Part shown: piece after piece, positions 8,706 through 17,106 of the stretch | Layout of the letters: each line of letters opens with the position of its first letter | How positions within the stretch are numbered: position 1 is the first letter of the stretch | DNA from: Flavobacteriaceae bacterium UBA3179 | GTDB taxonomy: Bacteria; Bacteroidota; Bacteroidia; Flavobacteriales; Flavobacteriaceae | Length of the DNA stretch: 50,750 nucleotides | Reading direction: 5' to 3' | Assembly: GCA_002364245.1 (NCBI GenBank) | Contig: DEXR01000008.1 | Coordinates: 4,357 to 55,106 of the forward strand | Position numbers and translations under genes: made by a program | The notes under the pieces: generated by a model | What the model was told of the DNA's origin: nothing | The model's database searches: none | What the model saw: only the letters and a program-made list of their open reading frames with translations

Positions 8706-9755
8706 ATGAAACTTTCTAATTTCAATTTCGACTTACCAGACGAATTATTAGCAGAATATCCAGCATCTAACCGTGATGAAGCCAGGTTAATGGTTTTAAA
8801 CCGAAAAGAGAAGACCATTGAGCATAAAATGTTCAAGGATCTCATCGATTATTTTGAAGAAGACGATGTATTGGTACTTAACAACACCAAGGTTTTTCCG
8901 GCACGATTATTTGGTAATAAAGAAAAAACAGGAGCACGTATCGAGGTTTTCTTGTTACGCGAACTGAACCCAGAAACCCGTCTTTGGGATGTTTTGGTAG
9001 ATCCTGCCCGTAAAATTAGAATAGGAAACAAGTTATATTTTGGCGAAGACGAATCGTTGGTAGCTGAGGTAATTGACAATACAACCTCACGAGGACGTAC
9101 ACTTCGTTTCTTGTTTGATGGTTCGTATGAAGAATTCAGAAATAAATTAACAGAGTTAGGCGAAACACCATTGCCAAAATACATTAAAAGGGATGTGGAA
9201 CCGGAAGATGCGGAGCGCTACCAAACAATCTTCGCCAAAGAAGAAGGAGCTGTTGCAGCACCAACCGCTGGATTGCATTTCTCAAAGCATTTGTTAAAAC
9301 GCCTTGAAATAAAAGGTGTTAACTTTGCTGAAGTAACCCTTCACGTCGGTTTAGGAACTTTTAGCCCAGTTGAGGTGGAAGATCTTTCAAAACATAAAAT
9401 GGACTCTGAAGAGATTGTATTACCACAAAGTTCAGTAGATACCATTAATACTGGAATCAACAGAAAAAAACGCGTTTGTGCCGTGGGGACAACTGTAATG
9501 CGTGCGTTAGAGAGTTCGGTATCGTCAAACCTTATGCTAAATCCCTATTCAGGCTGGACTAATAAATTTATTTTTCCTCCATACGATTTTAGTATAGCAA
9601 ACTGTATGGTGACCAATTTTCATACACCGAAATCTACACTATTAATGATGGTTTCTGCCTTTGCCGGTCACGATTTTATGAAAGAGGCCTATGCCGAAGC
9701 CGTAAAAGAAAAATATAGGTTTTACACCTATGGCGATGCAATGCTCATTATTTAA
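8706..9755 (+). CDS. queA: S-adenosylmethionine:tRNA ribosyltransferase-isomerase
   Basis: QueA transfers and isomerises the ribosyl moiety of SAM onto preQ1-modified tRNA to give epoxyqueuosine, the penultimate queuosine step. The 349-residue protein begins with the family pattern [19 protein letters not shown] and contains the conserved segments [30 protein letters not shown] and [18 protein letters not shown]. An ATG two codons upstream (8700) is equally possible; I chose 8706 because most relatives begin MKLS. A strong terminator follows, so it is probably monocistronic. Confidence 0.96.
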   Translation: MKLSNFNFDLPDELLAEYPASNRDEARLMVLNRKEKTIEHKMFKDLIDYFEEDDVLVLNNTKVFPARLFGNKEKTGARIEVFLLRELNPETRLWDVLVDPARKIRIGNKLYFGEDESLVAEVIDNTTSRGRTLRFLFDGSYEEFRNKLTELGETPLPKYIKRDVEPEDAERYQTIFAKEEGAVAAPTAGLHFSKHLLKRLEIKGVNFAEVTLHVGLGTFSPVEVEDLSKHKMDSEEIVLPQSSVDTINTGINRKKRVCAVGTTVMRALESSVSSNLMLNPYSGWTNKFIFPPYDFSIANCMVTNFHTPKSTLLMMVSAFAGHDFMKEAYAEAVKEKYRFYTYGDAMLII

Positions 9756-9777
9756 TAAAATAAAAACACTACTTTCA

Positions 9778-9811
9778 AAAAAAATCCTGACTTTACATCA
9801 GGATTTTTTTT
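9778..9811 (+). terminator. Intrinsic terminator after queA
   Basis: The stem AATCCTGA (9783-9790) pairs with TCAGGATT (9798-9805) across a 7-nt loop. It is preceded by an A-run and followed by a T-run (extending the stem with A:T pairs), so it may work in both directions. It starts about 22 nt after the queA stop. Confidence 0.9.
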
Positions 9812-9892
9812 GTTTTCTGTTAAAGAGAATTTTCTGTTTACAAAATAAAAAAGTATCTTGTAGTATTCTATTCGCATCAATATCAAGAGCGT

Positions 9893-11551
9893 ATGAAAAA
9901 AATTACTTTTTTCTTCTTTTTCATTTTTTCTATTTCCACGGTGTTTTCCCAAAAAACTACCCAGAACACCCCTATTAGCTGGCATTTAAAAAATACCGAT
10001 GATGTTACTACCATAAACCTTCCTCCTCTGGATCTTGAGACCCTACAGCATGAAGATAGTATAAACGATCACGATAAAAGTCTTCCTTGGCGATATGGTG
10101 TTAAACGAAGTTTAAAATTAGATATTCATAAAGATGGGACCGTTACTCGCTTGGATAATGGGGCTAAATTATGGCGCATTGTCATCAATTCACCAAATGC
10201 TGTTAATTTGAGTATTAATTTTGATGATTTTTACATACCTAATGGTGCTAAACTCTTTATATATAATGACGACAGAACCGATGTTTTACTTCCTTTAACA
10301 ACCAACCAGAACCGTAATAACCAAAAACTGGGATCTTGGTTTGTAAATGGCGATAAAATTTGGATTGAATATTTTGAACCCGCATCTGTGCACGAAGAAG
10401 TGCTTTTAAATATAAGCAGTATCATCCATGGCTACCGAATGGGCCAAGTGGAGCGATATGTTGATGGAACACGTGGGTTAAACGATTCAGGAGATTGTAA
10501 CTATGACGTTAATTGTCCAATTGGTGAAGACTTTGACAATCAAAAGGATATTCTAAAAAAAGCGGTTGCTTTACTTAATTTAGGAAACGGCTATTTATGT
10601 TCCGCGGTTCTTATTAACAACACTAACAAAGACAAAACTCCTTATTTACTTACAGGAAATCATTGTCTAGACAATAGCGATCCCGCCTTTTGGTCCATTA
10701 GATTTAACTGGATGAGTCCAAGCCCTATTTGTGGGGAAGATGAACCGAGCCCAGATCTTCAAACTAATTTTACAATGAGCGGTGCTGAACTAAAAGCATC
10801 TAATACATTAAGTGATTTTGCATTGGTAGAGTTGTACAATAAGATTCCTTCTTCTTGGGACGTTGCTTTTGCTGGTTGGGATATAACTGATGAATTACCT
10901 CAATTTGAAGTAGGAATTCATCATCCTAATGGGGATATTATGAAAATATGCCGAGACAATTCAGGAGCGATCCATGAAACTGCAAACGGCACCGAAGTAT
11001 GGCTGGTCGGTGGTGTATCTGTTGGCGAAGGAAATGGGTGGGAAATAGGAACGACTGAAAGTGGTTCGTCTGGTTCGCCATTGTTTAACCAAGACGGAAA
11101 GATTATTGGGCAGTTATATGCCGGCAATTCATCTTGTAATGGATTGGAAAACAATAATGATTATGACATCTACGGAAGATTAGCTGTTTCTTGGGAGGCA
11201 GGTTTAACCCCTGAAAATCGACTTAAAGAATGGTTGGATCCTAATCAAACAGGGCAAACCCAACTAGAAACCATACAAAACCTGCTGAACGTTCCGGATT
11301 TTGATATTACAGGAGAGTTAAAAATATACCCCAACCCAGCTTCTGAAACCATTACAGTAATGAACAGCCGCTACCCTAACCTATCGTATCATTTTTATAG
11401 CATAACGGGTCAACAAATAAGTCACGGATCTGTCTCTAGTACTATGAACACCATTTCGGTAGCTCAGGCTGCTGAAGGTATGTACTTTTTACAATTGACA
11501 GATTTAGACTCTAATTCCAGTATAACCAAAAAGATAATTGTTAGTAGGTAA
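9893..11551 (+). CDS. Secreted trypsin-like serine protease, lysyl-endopeptidase-like, with T9SS sorting domain
   Basis: The 552-residue protein has a signal peptide at 1-20 (ending STVFSQ), a propeptide-like beta domain at about 30-190, a chymotrypsin-fold protease domain at about 200-460 and a C-terminal T9SS type A sorting domain at about 475-552 (LKIYPNPASETITV, MYFLQL, KKIIVSR). The catalytic triad is visible: His257 in LTGNHCL, Asp308 in LSDFALVEL and Ser395 in GSSGSPLF. The segments GWDITDELPQFEVGIHHP and GDIMKI and the paired cysteines resemble Achromobacter-type lysyl endopeptidases. It should be exported, passed through the type IX system and either released or anchored. Substrate specificity is inferred by resemblance only. 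Confidence 0.93.
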   Translation: MKKITFFFFFIFSISTVFSQKTTQNTPISWHLKNTDDVTTINLPPLDLETLQHEDSINDHDKSLPWRYGVKRSLKLDIHKDGTVTRLDNGAKLWRIVINSPNAVNLSINFDDFYIPNGAKLFIYNDDRTDVLLPLTTNQNRNNQKLGSWFVNGDKIWIEYFEPASVHEEVLLNISSIIHGYRMGQVERYVDGTRGLNDSGDCNYDVNCPIGEDFDNQKDILKKAVALLNLGNGYLCSAVLINNTNKDKTPYLLTGNHCLDNSDPAFWSIRFNWMSPSPICGEDEPSPDLQTNFTMSGAELKASNTLSDFALVELYNKIPSSWDVAFAGWDITDELPQFEVGIHHPNGDIMKICRDNSGAIHETANGTEVWLVGGVSVGEGNGWEIGTTESGSSGSPLFNQDGKIIGQLYAGNSSCNGLENNNDYDIYGRLAVSWEAGLTPENRLKEWLDPNQTGQTQLETIQNLLNVPDFDITGELKIYPNPASETITVMNSRYPNLSYHFYSITGQQISHGSVSSTMNTISVAQAAEGMYFLQLTDLDSNSSITKKIIVSR

Positions 11552-11733
11552 TTTTTTAATTGGTCTTTACTGTTATTGCAACTCTAAGAAGACTTCATCG
11601 AATATCTTTTAACTCCTGCTTCAAATTAAGATTTAAAATTCAGTTGTCTTACCGCAAAGCTTTCTAACATCTAAACATAAATAGTTCTTAAACGTTCTAA
11701 AAACAAATTTCTATACCTTAATTTTGCCATCTT

Positions 11734-12774
11734 ATGGTTTCAGAAAAAAAAGACATCCGTGCATTATCAAAACAAGAGTTACGTGACTTTTTTGTAAGCA
11801 TTGGCGATCAAGCCTTTCGAGGCAACCAAGTTTACGAGTGGTTGTGGAATAAAGGTATCCACAATTTTGAAGATATGACTAATATCTCGAAAGAAACCCG
11901 CAAGCATTTAGAACAAAACTTTGTGATAAACCATATTGAAGTGGACAGCTTGCAAAAAAGCAACGATGGCACCATTAAAAATGCCGTTAAATTACACGAT
12001 GGATTTGTAGTAGAGTCGGTATTAATCCCGACTAAATCAAGAACAACAGCGTGTGTTTCTTCACAAGTTGGTTGCAGTTTGGATTGTAAGTTTTGTGCCA
12101 CGTCTCGATTAAAGCGAATGCGTAATCTAAACCCAGATGAGATTTTTGATCAAGTGGTTGCAATCCACAAAGAAAGTTTACTCTATCACGACAAACCACT
12201 TTCTAACATTGTCTATATGGGAATGGGCGAACCATTGATGAATTATAAAAACGTGTTGGAGTCCGTTAAAATGATTACTTCTGAGGAAGGCTTAGGCATG
12301 TCACCTAAACGAATCACGCTTTCCACATCGGGTGTTCCTAAAATGATAAAAAAACTGGCCGATGACGAGGTTAAATTCAACCTGGCCGTTTCCTTACATT
12401 CTGCTATTCAGGAAACGCGAGAACAGATTATGCCATTTGCTAAAAGTTTTACGTTACCAGACCTGCGAGAATCACTTGAATATTGGTATGCTAAAACAAA
12501 CCGTCGCATTACCTACGAATATATAGTTTGGAAGGATATTAACGACACTGAAAAAGACGTAGATGCCTTGATCCAGTTTTGCCAATCGGTACCTTGTAAA
12601 ATAAACTTGATTGAGTACAACCCTATTGACGATGGCGAGTTTCAACAAGCGGCAAATTCGGCACTTGATATGTATATAGAAAAGTTAGAAAAAAATAGAA
12701 TACCGGTTACCGTTCGTAGAAGTCGCGGAAAAGATATCGACGCCGCTTGTGGGCAATTAGCGAATAAGAGTTAA
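11734..12774 (+). CDS. rlmN: Dual-specificity 23S rRNA / tRNA adenine-C2 methyltransferase
   Basis: This radical-SAM enzyme methylates C2 of A2503 in 23S rRNA and A37 of some tRNAs. The 346 residues have an N-terminal helical domain and a radical-SAM barrel. The [4Fe-4S] motif CxxxCxxC is at Cys114, Cys118 and Cys121 (CSLDCKFC). The methyl-carrying, resolving Cys is near the C-terminus at about 339 (AACGQLA). GMGEPL (SAM-binding) and SLHSA are present. A possible -7 box, TAATTTTG, lies just upstream of the start. The 182-nt gap before it shows no other feature. Confidence 0.97.
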   Translation: MVSEKKDIRALSKQELRDFFVSIGDQAFRGNQVYEWLWNKGIHNFEDMTNISKETRKHLEQNFVINHIEVDSLQKSNDGTIKNAVKLHDGFVVESVLIPTKSRTTACVSSQVGCSLDCKFCATSRLKRMRNLNPDEIFDQVVAIHKESLLYHDKPLSNIVYMGMGEPLMNYKNVLESVKMITSEEGLGMSPKRITLSTSGVPKMIKKLADDEVKFNLAVSLHSAIQETREQIMPFAKSFTLPDLRESLEYWYAKTNRRITYEYIVWKDINDTEKDVDALIQFCQSVPCKINLIEYNPIDDGEFQQAANSALDMYIEKLEKNRIPVTVRRSRGKDIDAACGQLANKS

Positions 12775-12876
12775 GGTTTTAAAATAAAAAAGCTAGTTTA
12801 ATTAATCTTTCAAAAGAACTTAATTGTGCTATGATAGGTCAATACTTTTGGGTTTTTACTTATTTTTGAAACAGTA

Positions 12877-13854
12877 ATGAAAATTGTTTCCCAAATAAAA
12901 CTTCCCATTGAGACCGAAATGGAGCTTTTTGAAAAAAAGTTCTCGGGAGCCATGTCATCGAAAGTTGCATTGCTCAATCGCATTACCCATTATGTAGTAA
13001 ACCGAAAAGGGAAACAAATGCGACCTATGTTCGTTTTTCTCATTGCAAAGATGACGGGCAACGGTATAGTGGAAGAGCGAACCTATCGTGGAGCTTCGGT
13101 TATTGAGCTTATTCATACTGCAACTTTGGTACACGATGATGTTGTGGATGACAGCAACCGCCGGCGTGGTTTTTTTTCCATTAATGCGCTTTGGAAAAAC
13201 AAGATTGCCGTGTTGGTTGGTGATTATCTGCTCTCAAAAGGATTATTGCTATCCATTGATCATGAAGATTTCGATTTGCTTAAAATCATTTCGGTAGCTG
13301 TTCGTGAAATGAGCGAAGGCGAATTGCTTCAAATTGAAAAAGCCCGACGTCTCGATATTACCGAAACCATTTATTTTGATATTATTCGCCAAAAAACAGC
13401 CACACTTATTGCTGCTTGTTGTGCTATGGGAGCGCAATCTGTAAATGCACCTAAAGAAGAAGTAGAAGCCATGCGTGAGTTTGGTGAGTTAATCGGGATT
13501 GCTTTTCAGATAAAAGACGATCTTTTTGATTATGGTGAAGAAAAAATAGGCAAACCCACCGGGATTGATATTAAGGAACAAAAAATGACGCTCCCGCTAA
13601 TTTATACGTTAAATACGGTTCCGCCCAAAGATAAACGATGGGTTATCAATTCAGTAAAAAACCATAATAAAGACAAAAAAAGAGTAAAGCAAGTCATTGC
13701 TTTTGTTAAAGATTCTGGCGGTCTTGAATATGCTGTTTCAAAAATGAAGGACTATCAGCAACGTGCGCTGCAAATTCTTCAGAAATATCCAAAATCACCT
13801 TATAAAGACTCGTTAGAATTGATGGTGAATTATGTGATAGAACGAAAAAAGTAG
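12877..13854 (+). CDS. Long-chain polyprenyl diphosphate synthase
   Basis: The enzyme extends allylic diphosphates with isopentenyl diphosphate to a long all-trans chain, in this lineage most likely the menaquinone side chain. The 325-residue protein has both Asp-rich motifs: FARM DDVVD at 87-91 (LVHDDVVDDSNRRRG) and SARM DDLFD at 214-218 (QIKDDLFDYG). GKQMRP binds the substrate at about 45-50. The small residues a few positions before the first motif (TATLVH) fit a long-chain rather than short-chain enzyme. The chain length is inferred, and the name ispB or hepT would be a guess. Confidence 0.92.
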   Translation: MKIVSQIKLPIETEMELFEKKFSGAMSSKVALLNRITHYVVNRKGKQMRPMFVFLIAKMTGNGIVEERTYRGASVIELIHTATLVHDDVVDDSNRRRGFFSINALWKNKIAVLVGDYLLSKGLLLSIDHEDFDLLKIISVAVREMSEGELLQIEKARRLDITETIYFDIIRQKTATLIAACCAMGAQSVNAPKEEVEAMREFGELIGIAFQIKDDLFDYGEEKIGKPTGIDIKEQKMTLPLIYTLNTVPPKDKRWVINSVKNHNKDKKRVKQVIAFVKDSGGLEYAVSKMKDYQQRALQILQKYPKSPYKDSLELMVNYVIERKK

Positions 13855-13946
13855 GTTTTTGATACAAAACTCTAGTCGTTTACGCGCCTAGAATTTCACT
13901 AAAGCACCATTAATAAACATTTATAACTTCTAATAAGTAGACATCC

Positions 13947-14897
13947 CTACTCCTTTTTATAGATATCCTTCCGGTATCCATCGTCTTCTCCTTCTAAAAT
14001 CTGTAAGTAACTTTTATAACGAGACCACGCAATTTCTTGATTTTCCAAGGCATCTTTTATGGCGCATTGGGGTTCATTTATATGAAGACAATTATTGAAT
14101 TTACATTCTTGTTTACGTTCAAAAAATTCTGGAAAATAGTCACCCAGCTCTTCTTTATCTATTTCAACTACACCAAACCCACGAATTCCGGGTGTATCGA
14201 TAATTTGAGCACCGAAGGATAGATCGTACATTTCAGCAAAAGTAGTGGTATGTTGACCTTGTTGGTGTTGTTCAGATATTTCAGCAGTTTTTATATCAAG
14301 GTTATTTTCAATAGAATTAACTAACGTAGATTTTCCTGTACCGCTGTGACCTGAAAACACACTCACCTTATCTTGCATTATGGCTTTCACCTTATTTACA
14401 TTTTTTCCGGTTTTTGCTGATATGCCAATACATTCATAGCCAATATCTCGATACAAAGCAGCAAGATATTTTATTTCTAATAACTCCTCTTCATTGTACA
14501 GATCTATTTTGTTGAAAAGCAAAACAGCCTTAACATGATACGCTTCGGCTGTTATTAAAAAGCGATCTATAAATGTGGTGAAAGTTGGGGGGTTATTTAA
14601 AGTAACCAATAAAAAAGCAACATCGATATTCGCAGCAATAATATGAGTCTGCTTAGAAAGGTTGACCGATTTTCTGATGATATAATTATCGCGTGATTCA
14701 ATTTTATGAATAACACCAACGGTTTCGTCGCCTTTTGTCTCTATTTTGAACACCACATGATCACCAACAGCAATAGGATTTGTACTCTTTATACCTCCTA
14801 TTCTAAATTTTCCTTTTATCCGGCATTGATAAAAATCACCCTGTTGCGATTTTACAATGTACCAACTTCCGGTGGATTTATAGACAGTGCCTTTCAT
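13947..14897 (-). CDS. rsgA: Ribosome small-subunit-dependent GTPase A
   Basis: RsgA is a circularly permuted GTPase that helps late 30S subunit maturation. The 316-residue protein has an N-terminal OB-fold (about 1-75), the permuted G motifs NKIDLY (G4), SAKTG (G5), GHSGTGKSTL (P-loop) and DTPGIRGF (G3), and a C-terminal zinc-binding module with CKFNNCLHINEPQCAI. It follows the DAHP synthase/chorismate mutase gene on the same strand with a 33-nt gap and is probably read from the pheA operon, an arrangement I know from other Flavobacteriaceae. Confidence 0.96.
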   Translation of the reverse strand: MKGTVYKSTGSWYIVKSQQGDFYQCRIKGKFRIGGIKSTNPIAVGDHVVFKIETKGDETVGVIHKIESRDNYIIRKSVNLSKQTHIIAANIDVAFLLVTLNNPPTFTTFIDRFLITAEAYHVKAVLLFNKIDLYNEEELLEIKYLAALYRDIGYECIGISAKTGKNVNKVKAIMQDKVSVFSGHSGTGKSTLVNSIENNLDIKTAEISEQHQQGQHTTTFAEMYDLSFGAQIIDTPGIRGFGVVEIDKEELGDYFPEFFERKQECKFNNCLHINEPQCAIKDALENQEIAWSRYKSYLQILEGEDDGYRKDIYKKE

Positions 14898-14930
14898 GGG
14901 TACAAAAATCAGAAAATTATTTTAAAAGTA

Positions 14931-16013
14931 TTATTCATTGAAAACATTCTTTTGATGATTAATAGACTCTTGGTGAACAGCTTTAAACATTTTTAGAATA
15001 AACTCCTCACTCAATTTTTGATCTCCCCCTTGTAAAATCATTTTATCCAAAATTTCATTCCAACGTTTGGTCTGTAATATTGCTACGTTGTTTTTCTTTT
15101 TAAGGCTACCTATTTGATCGCTAATTTTCATACGATTACCCAATATCTCCAACAGTTTGTGGTCTATTACGTCAATTTGGGCACGCATAGTCGCTAATTT
15201 ATTTCTAAATTCAATCTCATCACCTTCTTCTTTTCTAATTCGAAGATCTACTGTCATTTGATCTAATTTTTGTGGTGTAATCTGCTGTTTAGCATCGCTC
15301 CAAGCATTATCAGGGTCATAATGAGTTTCTACCATCAAACCGTCAAAGTTTAAATCTAATGCTGTTTGACATAAATCGAAAATAATATCCCGACGTCCCG
15401 CGATATGGGATGGGTCTAAAATGAGCGGTAAATCTGGAAAACGGTTTTGCAAATCGATAGGTATTTGCCATTCAGGATTGTTGCGGTATCGAGTTTTTTC
15501 GTAGGTTGAGAAACCACGATGTATTACCCCGAGATTTTCCAATCCTGCTTCATAAAAACGTTCAACGGCCCCTAACCATAATGCCAAATCAGGGTTTATG
15601 GGATTTTTAATTAAAATAGTTTTATCGGTCCCTTTTAAAGCATCTGCCAATTCCTGCACGATAAATGGTGACACGGTAGTTCTTGCTCCAACCCACAAAA
15701 TATCTATATCATGTTTTAATGCTAAATCTACATGGTTAGCATTTGCTACTTCGGTAGTAGTCAGCAGTCCAGTTTCCTCTTTTGCTTTTTGAAGCCATTT
15801 TAGCCCCAAATCCCCAACCCCTTCAAAATTTCCAGGACGCGTTCTGGGTTTCCATATGCCGGCACGAAGCACGGTAGTATCTGTATTTTTAAGTTGATGT
15901 GCAATTTTTAATACTTGATCTTCGGTTTCGGCACTGCATGGACCTGCAATAACGAGTGGGTGGTCAAGACCAAATGCGTCTAACCAACTTCTTAATTTTT
16001 TAGTATTCTCCAT
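14931..16013 (-). CDS. Bifunctional 3-deoxy-7-phosphoheptulonate synthase / chorismate mutase (type II)
   Basis: The N-terminal domain (about residues 1-260) is a DAHP synthase condensing PEP with erythrose 4-phosphate, the first step of aromatic synthesis. The C-terminal domain (about 270-355) is an AroQ-type chorismate mutase that makes prephenate. Visible motifs are GPCSAETEDQVL, RAGIWKPRTRPGNFEGVG, DPSHIAGRRD and, in the mutase, MRAQIDVIDHKLLEILGNRM. The 360 residues match the Bacteroidota fusion. It overlaps pheA by 14 bp, so the enzymes that make and use prephenate are co-translated. The usual intervening aminotransferase and tyrA genes are missing here. Confidence 0.95.
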   Translation of the reverse strand: MENTKKLRSWLDAFGLDHPLVIAGPCSAETEDQVLKIAHQLKNTDTTVLRAGIWKPRTRPGNFEGVGDLGLKWLQKAKEETGLLTTTEVANANHVDLALKHDIDILWVGARTTVSPFIVQELADALKGTDKTILIKNPINPDLALWLGAVERFYEAGLENLGVIHRGFSTYEKTRYRNNPEWQIPIDLQNRFPDLPLILDPSHIAGRRDIIFDLCQTALDLNFDGLMVETHYDPDNAWSDAKQQITPQKLDQMTVDLRIRKEEGDEIEFRNKLATMRAQIDVIDHKLLEILGNRMKISDQIGSLKKKNNVAILQTKRWNEILDKMILQGGDQKLSEEFILKMFKAVHQESINHQKNVFNE

Positions 16014-16875
16014 AGCTTGTTTTTAAGGCTAATCTGCTAGGTGCATTTTCTAGGTTTTGTTTATAAATTCCTAATATTCTTAGTTGTGACACTGCTTTTT
16101 TCAATATAGTTGTAACCTCTTCAAAGAGTGCTGAATTTTTGAATAATACATCAATGTAAAAAGAATATTGCCAAGGTTTACCCTCAATTGGGAACGACTG
16201 TATTTTGGTTAAATTGATATCAAAGGTACTTAACAATTGTAGAATATTTGCCAAACTTCCAATGTTATGATCCAGTTGGAATTTAAGTGTTGCTTTATTT
16301 AATTCTTCATTGGCAACTGTCATACTTCTACCTATAACCACAAAACGTGTTTTGTTGTTTTTTATAGTTTGAATATTTTTTCCTAAAATTTTTAAACCAA
16401 ATTTATCAGCTACTTGTTTTCCTGCAATAGCAGCAACTCCTCTTAGATTGTTTTCTTTTATCCTTCGAGCTTCAGAAGCGGTATCTTTCCCTTCGATAAT
16501 CTTACAATGAGGTTGTAATCGTTTTAAATATTCTTTACATTGTTGTAATGCCACAGGATGTGAGTGTACTTCATTTAAATCATGTAGCGTATCACCTTCT
16601 AAGGCCATTAAATACATGTTGATGGTTAAAAAAGTTTCATCTAGAATTTTAAGGTTGCTAGAGTCAATTAATTCATAATTAGGCAATATAGAGCCTGCAA
16701 TGGTGTTTTCAATGGCGATAACACCAAAATCCACATTAATACTGGTAATGCTTTCGGCTACCGTTTCAAACGAAGGGCACGGCACTAAATCAATTTTTTC
16801 TTTCGGAAATAGTTGTTGTGCAGCAAGATGGTGAAAGGAACTCTCTATACCTTGAATGGCGATTTTTAAAGACAT
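16000..16875 (-). CDS. pheA: Prephenate dehydratase with ACT domain
   Basis: PheA converts prephenate to phenylpyruvate, the committed step to phenylalanine. The 291-residue protein carries the catalytic domain at about 1-185 (IQGIESSFHHLAAQ, IAIENTIAGSI, KTRFVVIGR) and a regulatory ACT domain at about 200-280 (LDHNIGSLANILQLLSTFDINLTKIQSFPI), so Phe feedback inhibition is expected. Its leader carries an aromatic-codon peptide and a terminator (16895-17024), evidence for attenuation as well. It overlaps the next gene by 14 bp. Confidence 0.95.
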   Translation of the reverse strand: MSLKIAIQGIESSFHHLAAQQLFPKEKIDLVPCPSFETVAESITSINVDFGVIAIENTIAGSILPNYELIDSSNLKILDETFLTINMYLMALEGDTLHDLNEVHSHPVALQQCKEYLKRLQPHCKIIEGKDTASEARRIKENNLRGVAAIAGKQVADKFGLKILGKNIQTIKNNKTRFVVIGRSMTVANEELNKATLKFQLDHNIGSLANILQLLSTFDINLTKIQSFPIEGKPWQYSFYIDVLFKNSALFEEVTTILKKAVSQLRILGIYKQNLENAPSRLALKTSYGEY

Positions 16876-16894
16876 ATTATTTAAGTTTAGACAT

Positions 16895-16924
16895 AAAAAA
16901 ATCCCAAACGCTTTGTTCGGGATT
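16895..16924 (-). terminator. Attenuator terminator in the pheA leader
   Basis: On the minus strand, AATCCCGAAC (16924-16915) pairs with GTTTGGGATT (16909-16900) with one G-U pair around a 5-nt loop, followed by seven T residues. The terminator stands 19 nt before the pheA start codon and 28 nt after the leader-peptide stop, so it can only regulate read-through into pheA. CGGGA at 16968-16964, inside the leader gene, can pair with TCCCG of the upstream arm and may form the antiterminator. Confidence 0.9.
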
Positions 16925-16952
16925 GGAATGAGTTTATTAATATATTGAATAC

Positions 16953-17024
16953 CTACATAGCGCTCCCGTTTCTATTGTTAAAATAGAAATACCAAAAGTT
17001 AAAAAATGCAAGTAAATGGTTCAT
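16953..17024 (-). CDS. Phe/Tyr-rich leader peptide of the pheA operon
   Basis: A 23-codon frame starts at the ATG at 17024 and stops with TAG at 16955-16953. Residues 7-15 read FFNFWYFYF: five Phe, two Tyr and one Trp in nine codons. It begins 17 nt after a good -7 promoter box and ends just before an intrinsic terminator. This is the classic layout of a translation-coupled transcription attenuator: ribosome stalling at Phe/Tyr codons when charged tRNA is short would prevent the terminator and allow pheA expression. The frame is seen directly; the function is inferred from the layout. Confidence 0.88.
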   Translation of the reverse strand: MNHLLAFFNFWYFYFNNRNGSAM

Positions 17025-17041
17025 TGCTCGTTATTGTAATT

Positions 17042-17071
17042 CAAAGTTAATTAAATCTTATAATCAACAAA
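17042..17071 (-). promoter_or_regulatory. Predicted promoter of the pheA leader
   Basis: On the minus strand, TTTG (17071-17068) and TAACTTTG (17049-17042), separated by 18 nt, fit the Bacteroidota -33/-7 consensus. The leader-peptide ATG is 17 nt downstream, so the transcript has a very short untranslated start. A divergent -7-like box, TAGTTTTG (17095-17102), points to gldA. Confidence 0.75.
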
Positions 17072-17106
17072 GTTTTTCTTGAACTTTTTTATTTTAGTTT
17101 TGTGCT

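Noticed and set aside
9730..9985. Short open frames on both strands between queA and the protease gene
   Set aside because: They span the queA end, the terminator hairpin and the protease signal peptide; composition is not protein-like and no start signal supports them.
13855..13946. Possible bidirectional terminator between the polyprenyl synthase and rsgA genes
   Set aside because: No stem of more than 5 bp with a T-run could be drawn; the convergent gap is left unannotated.
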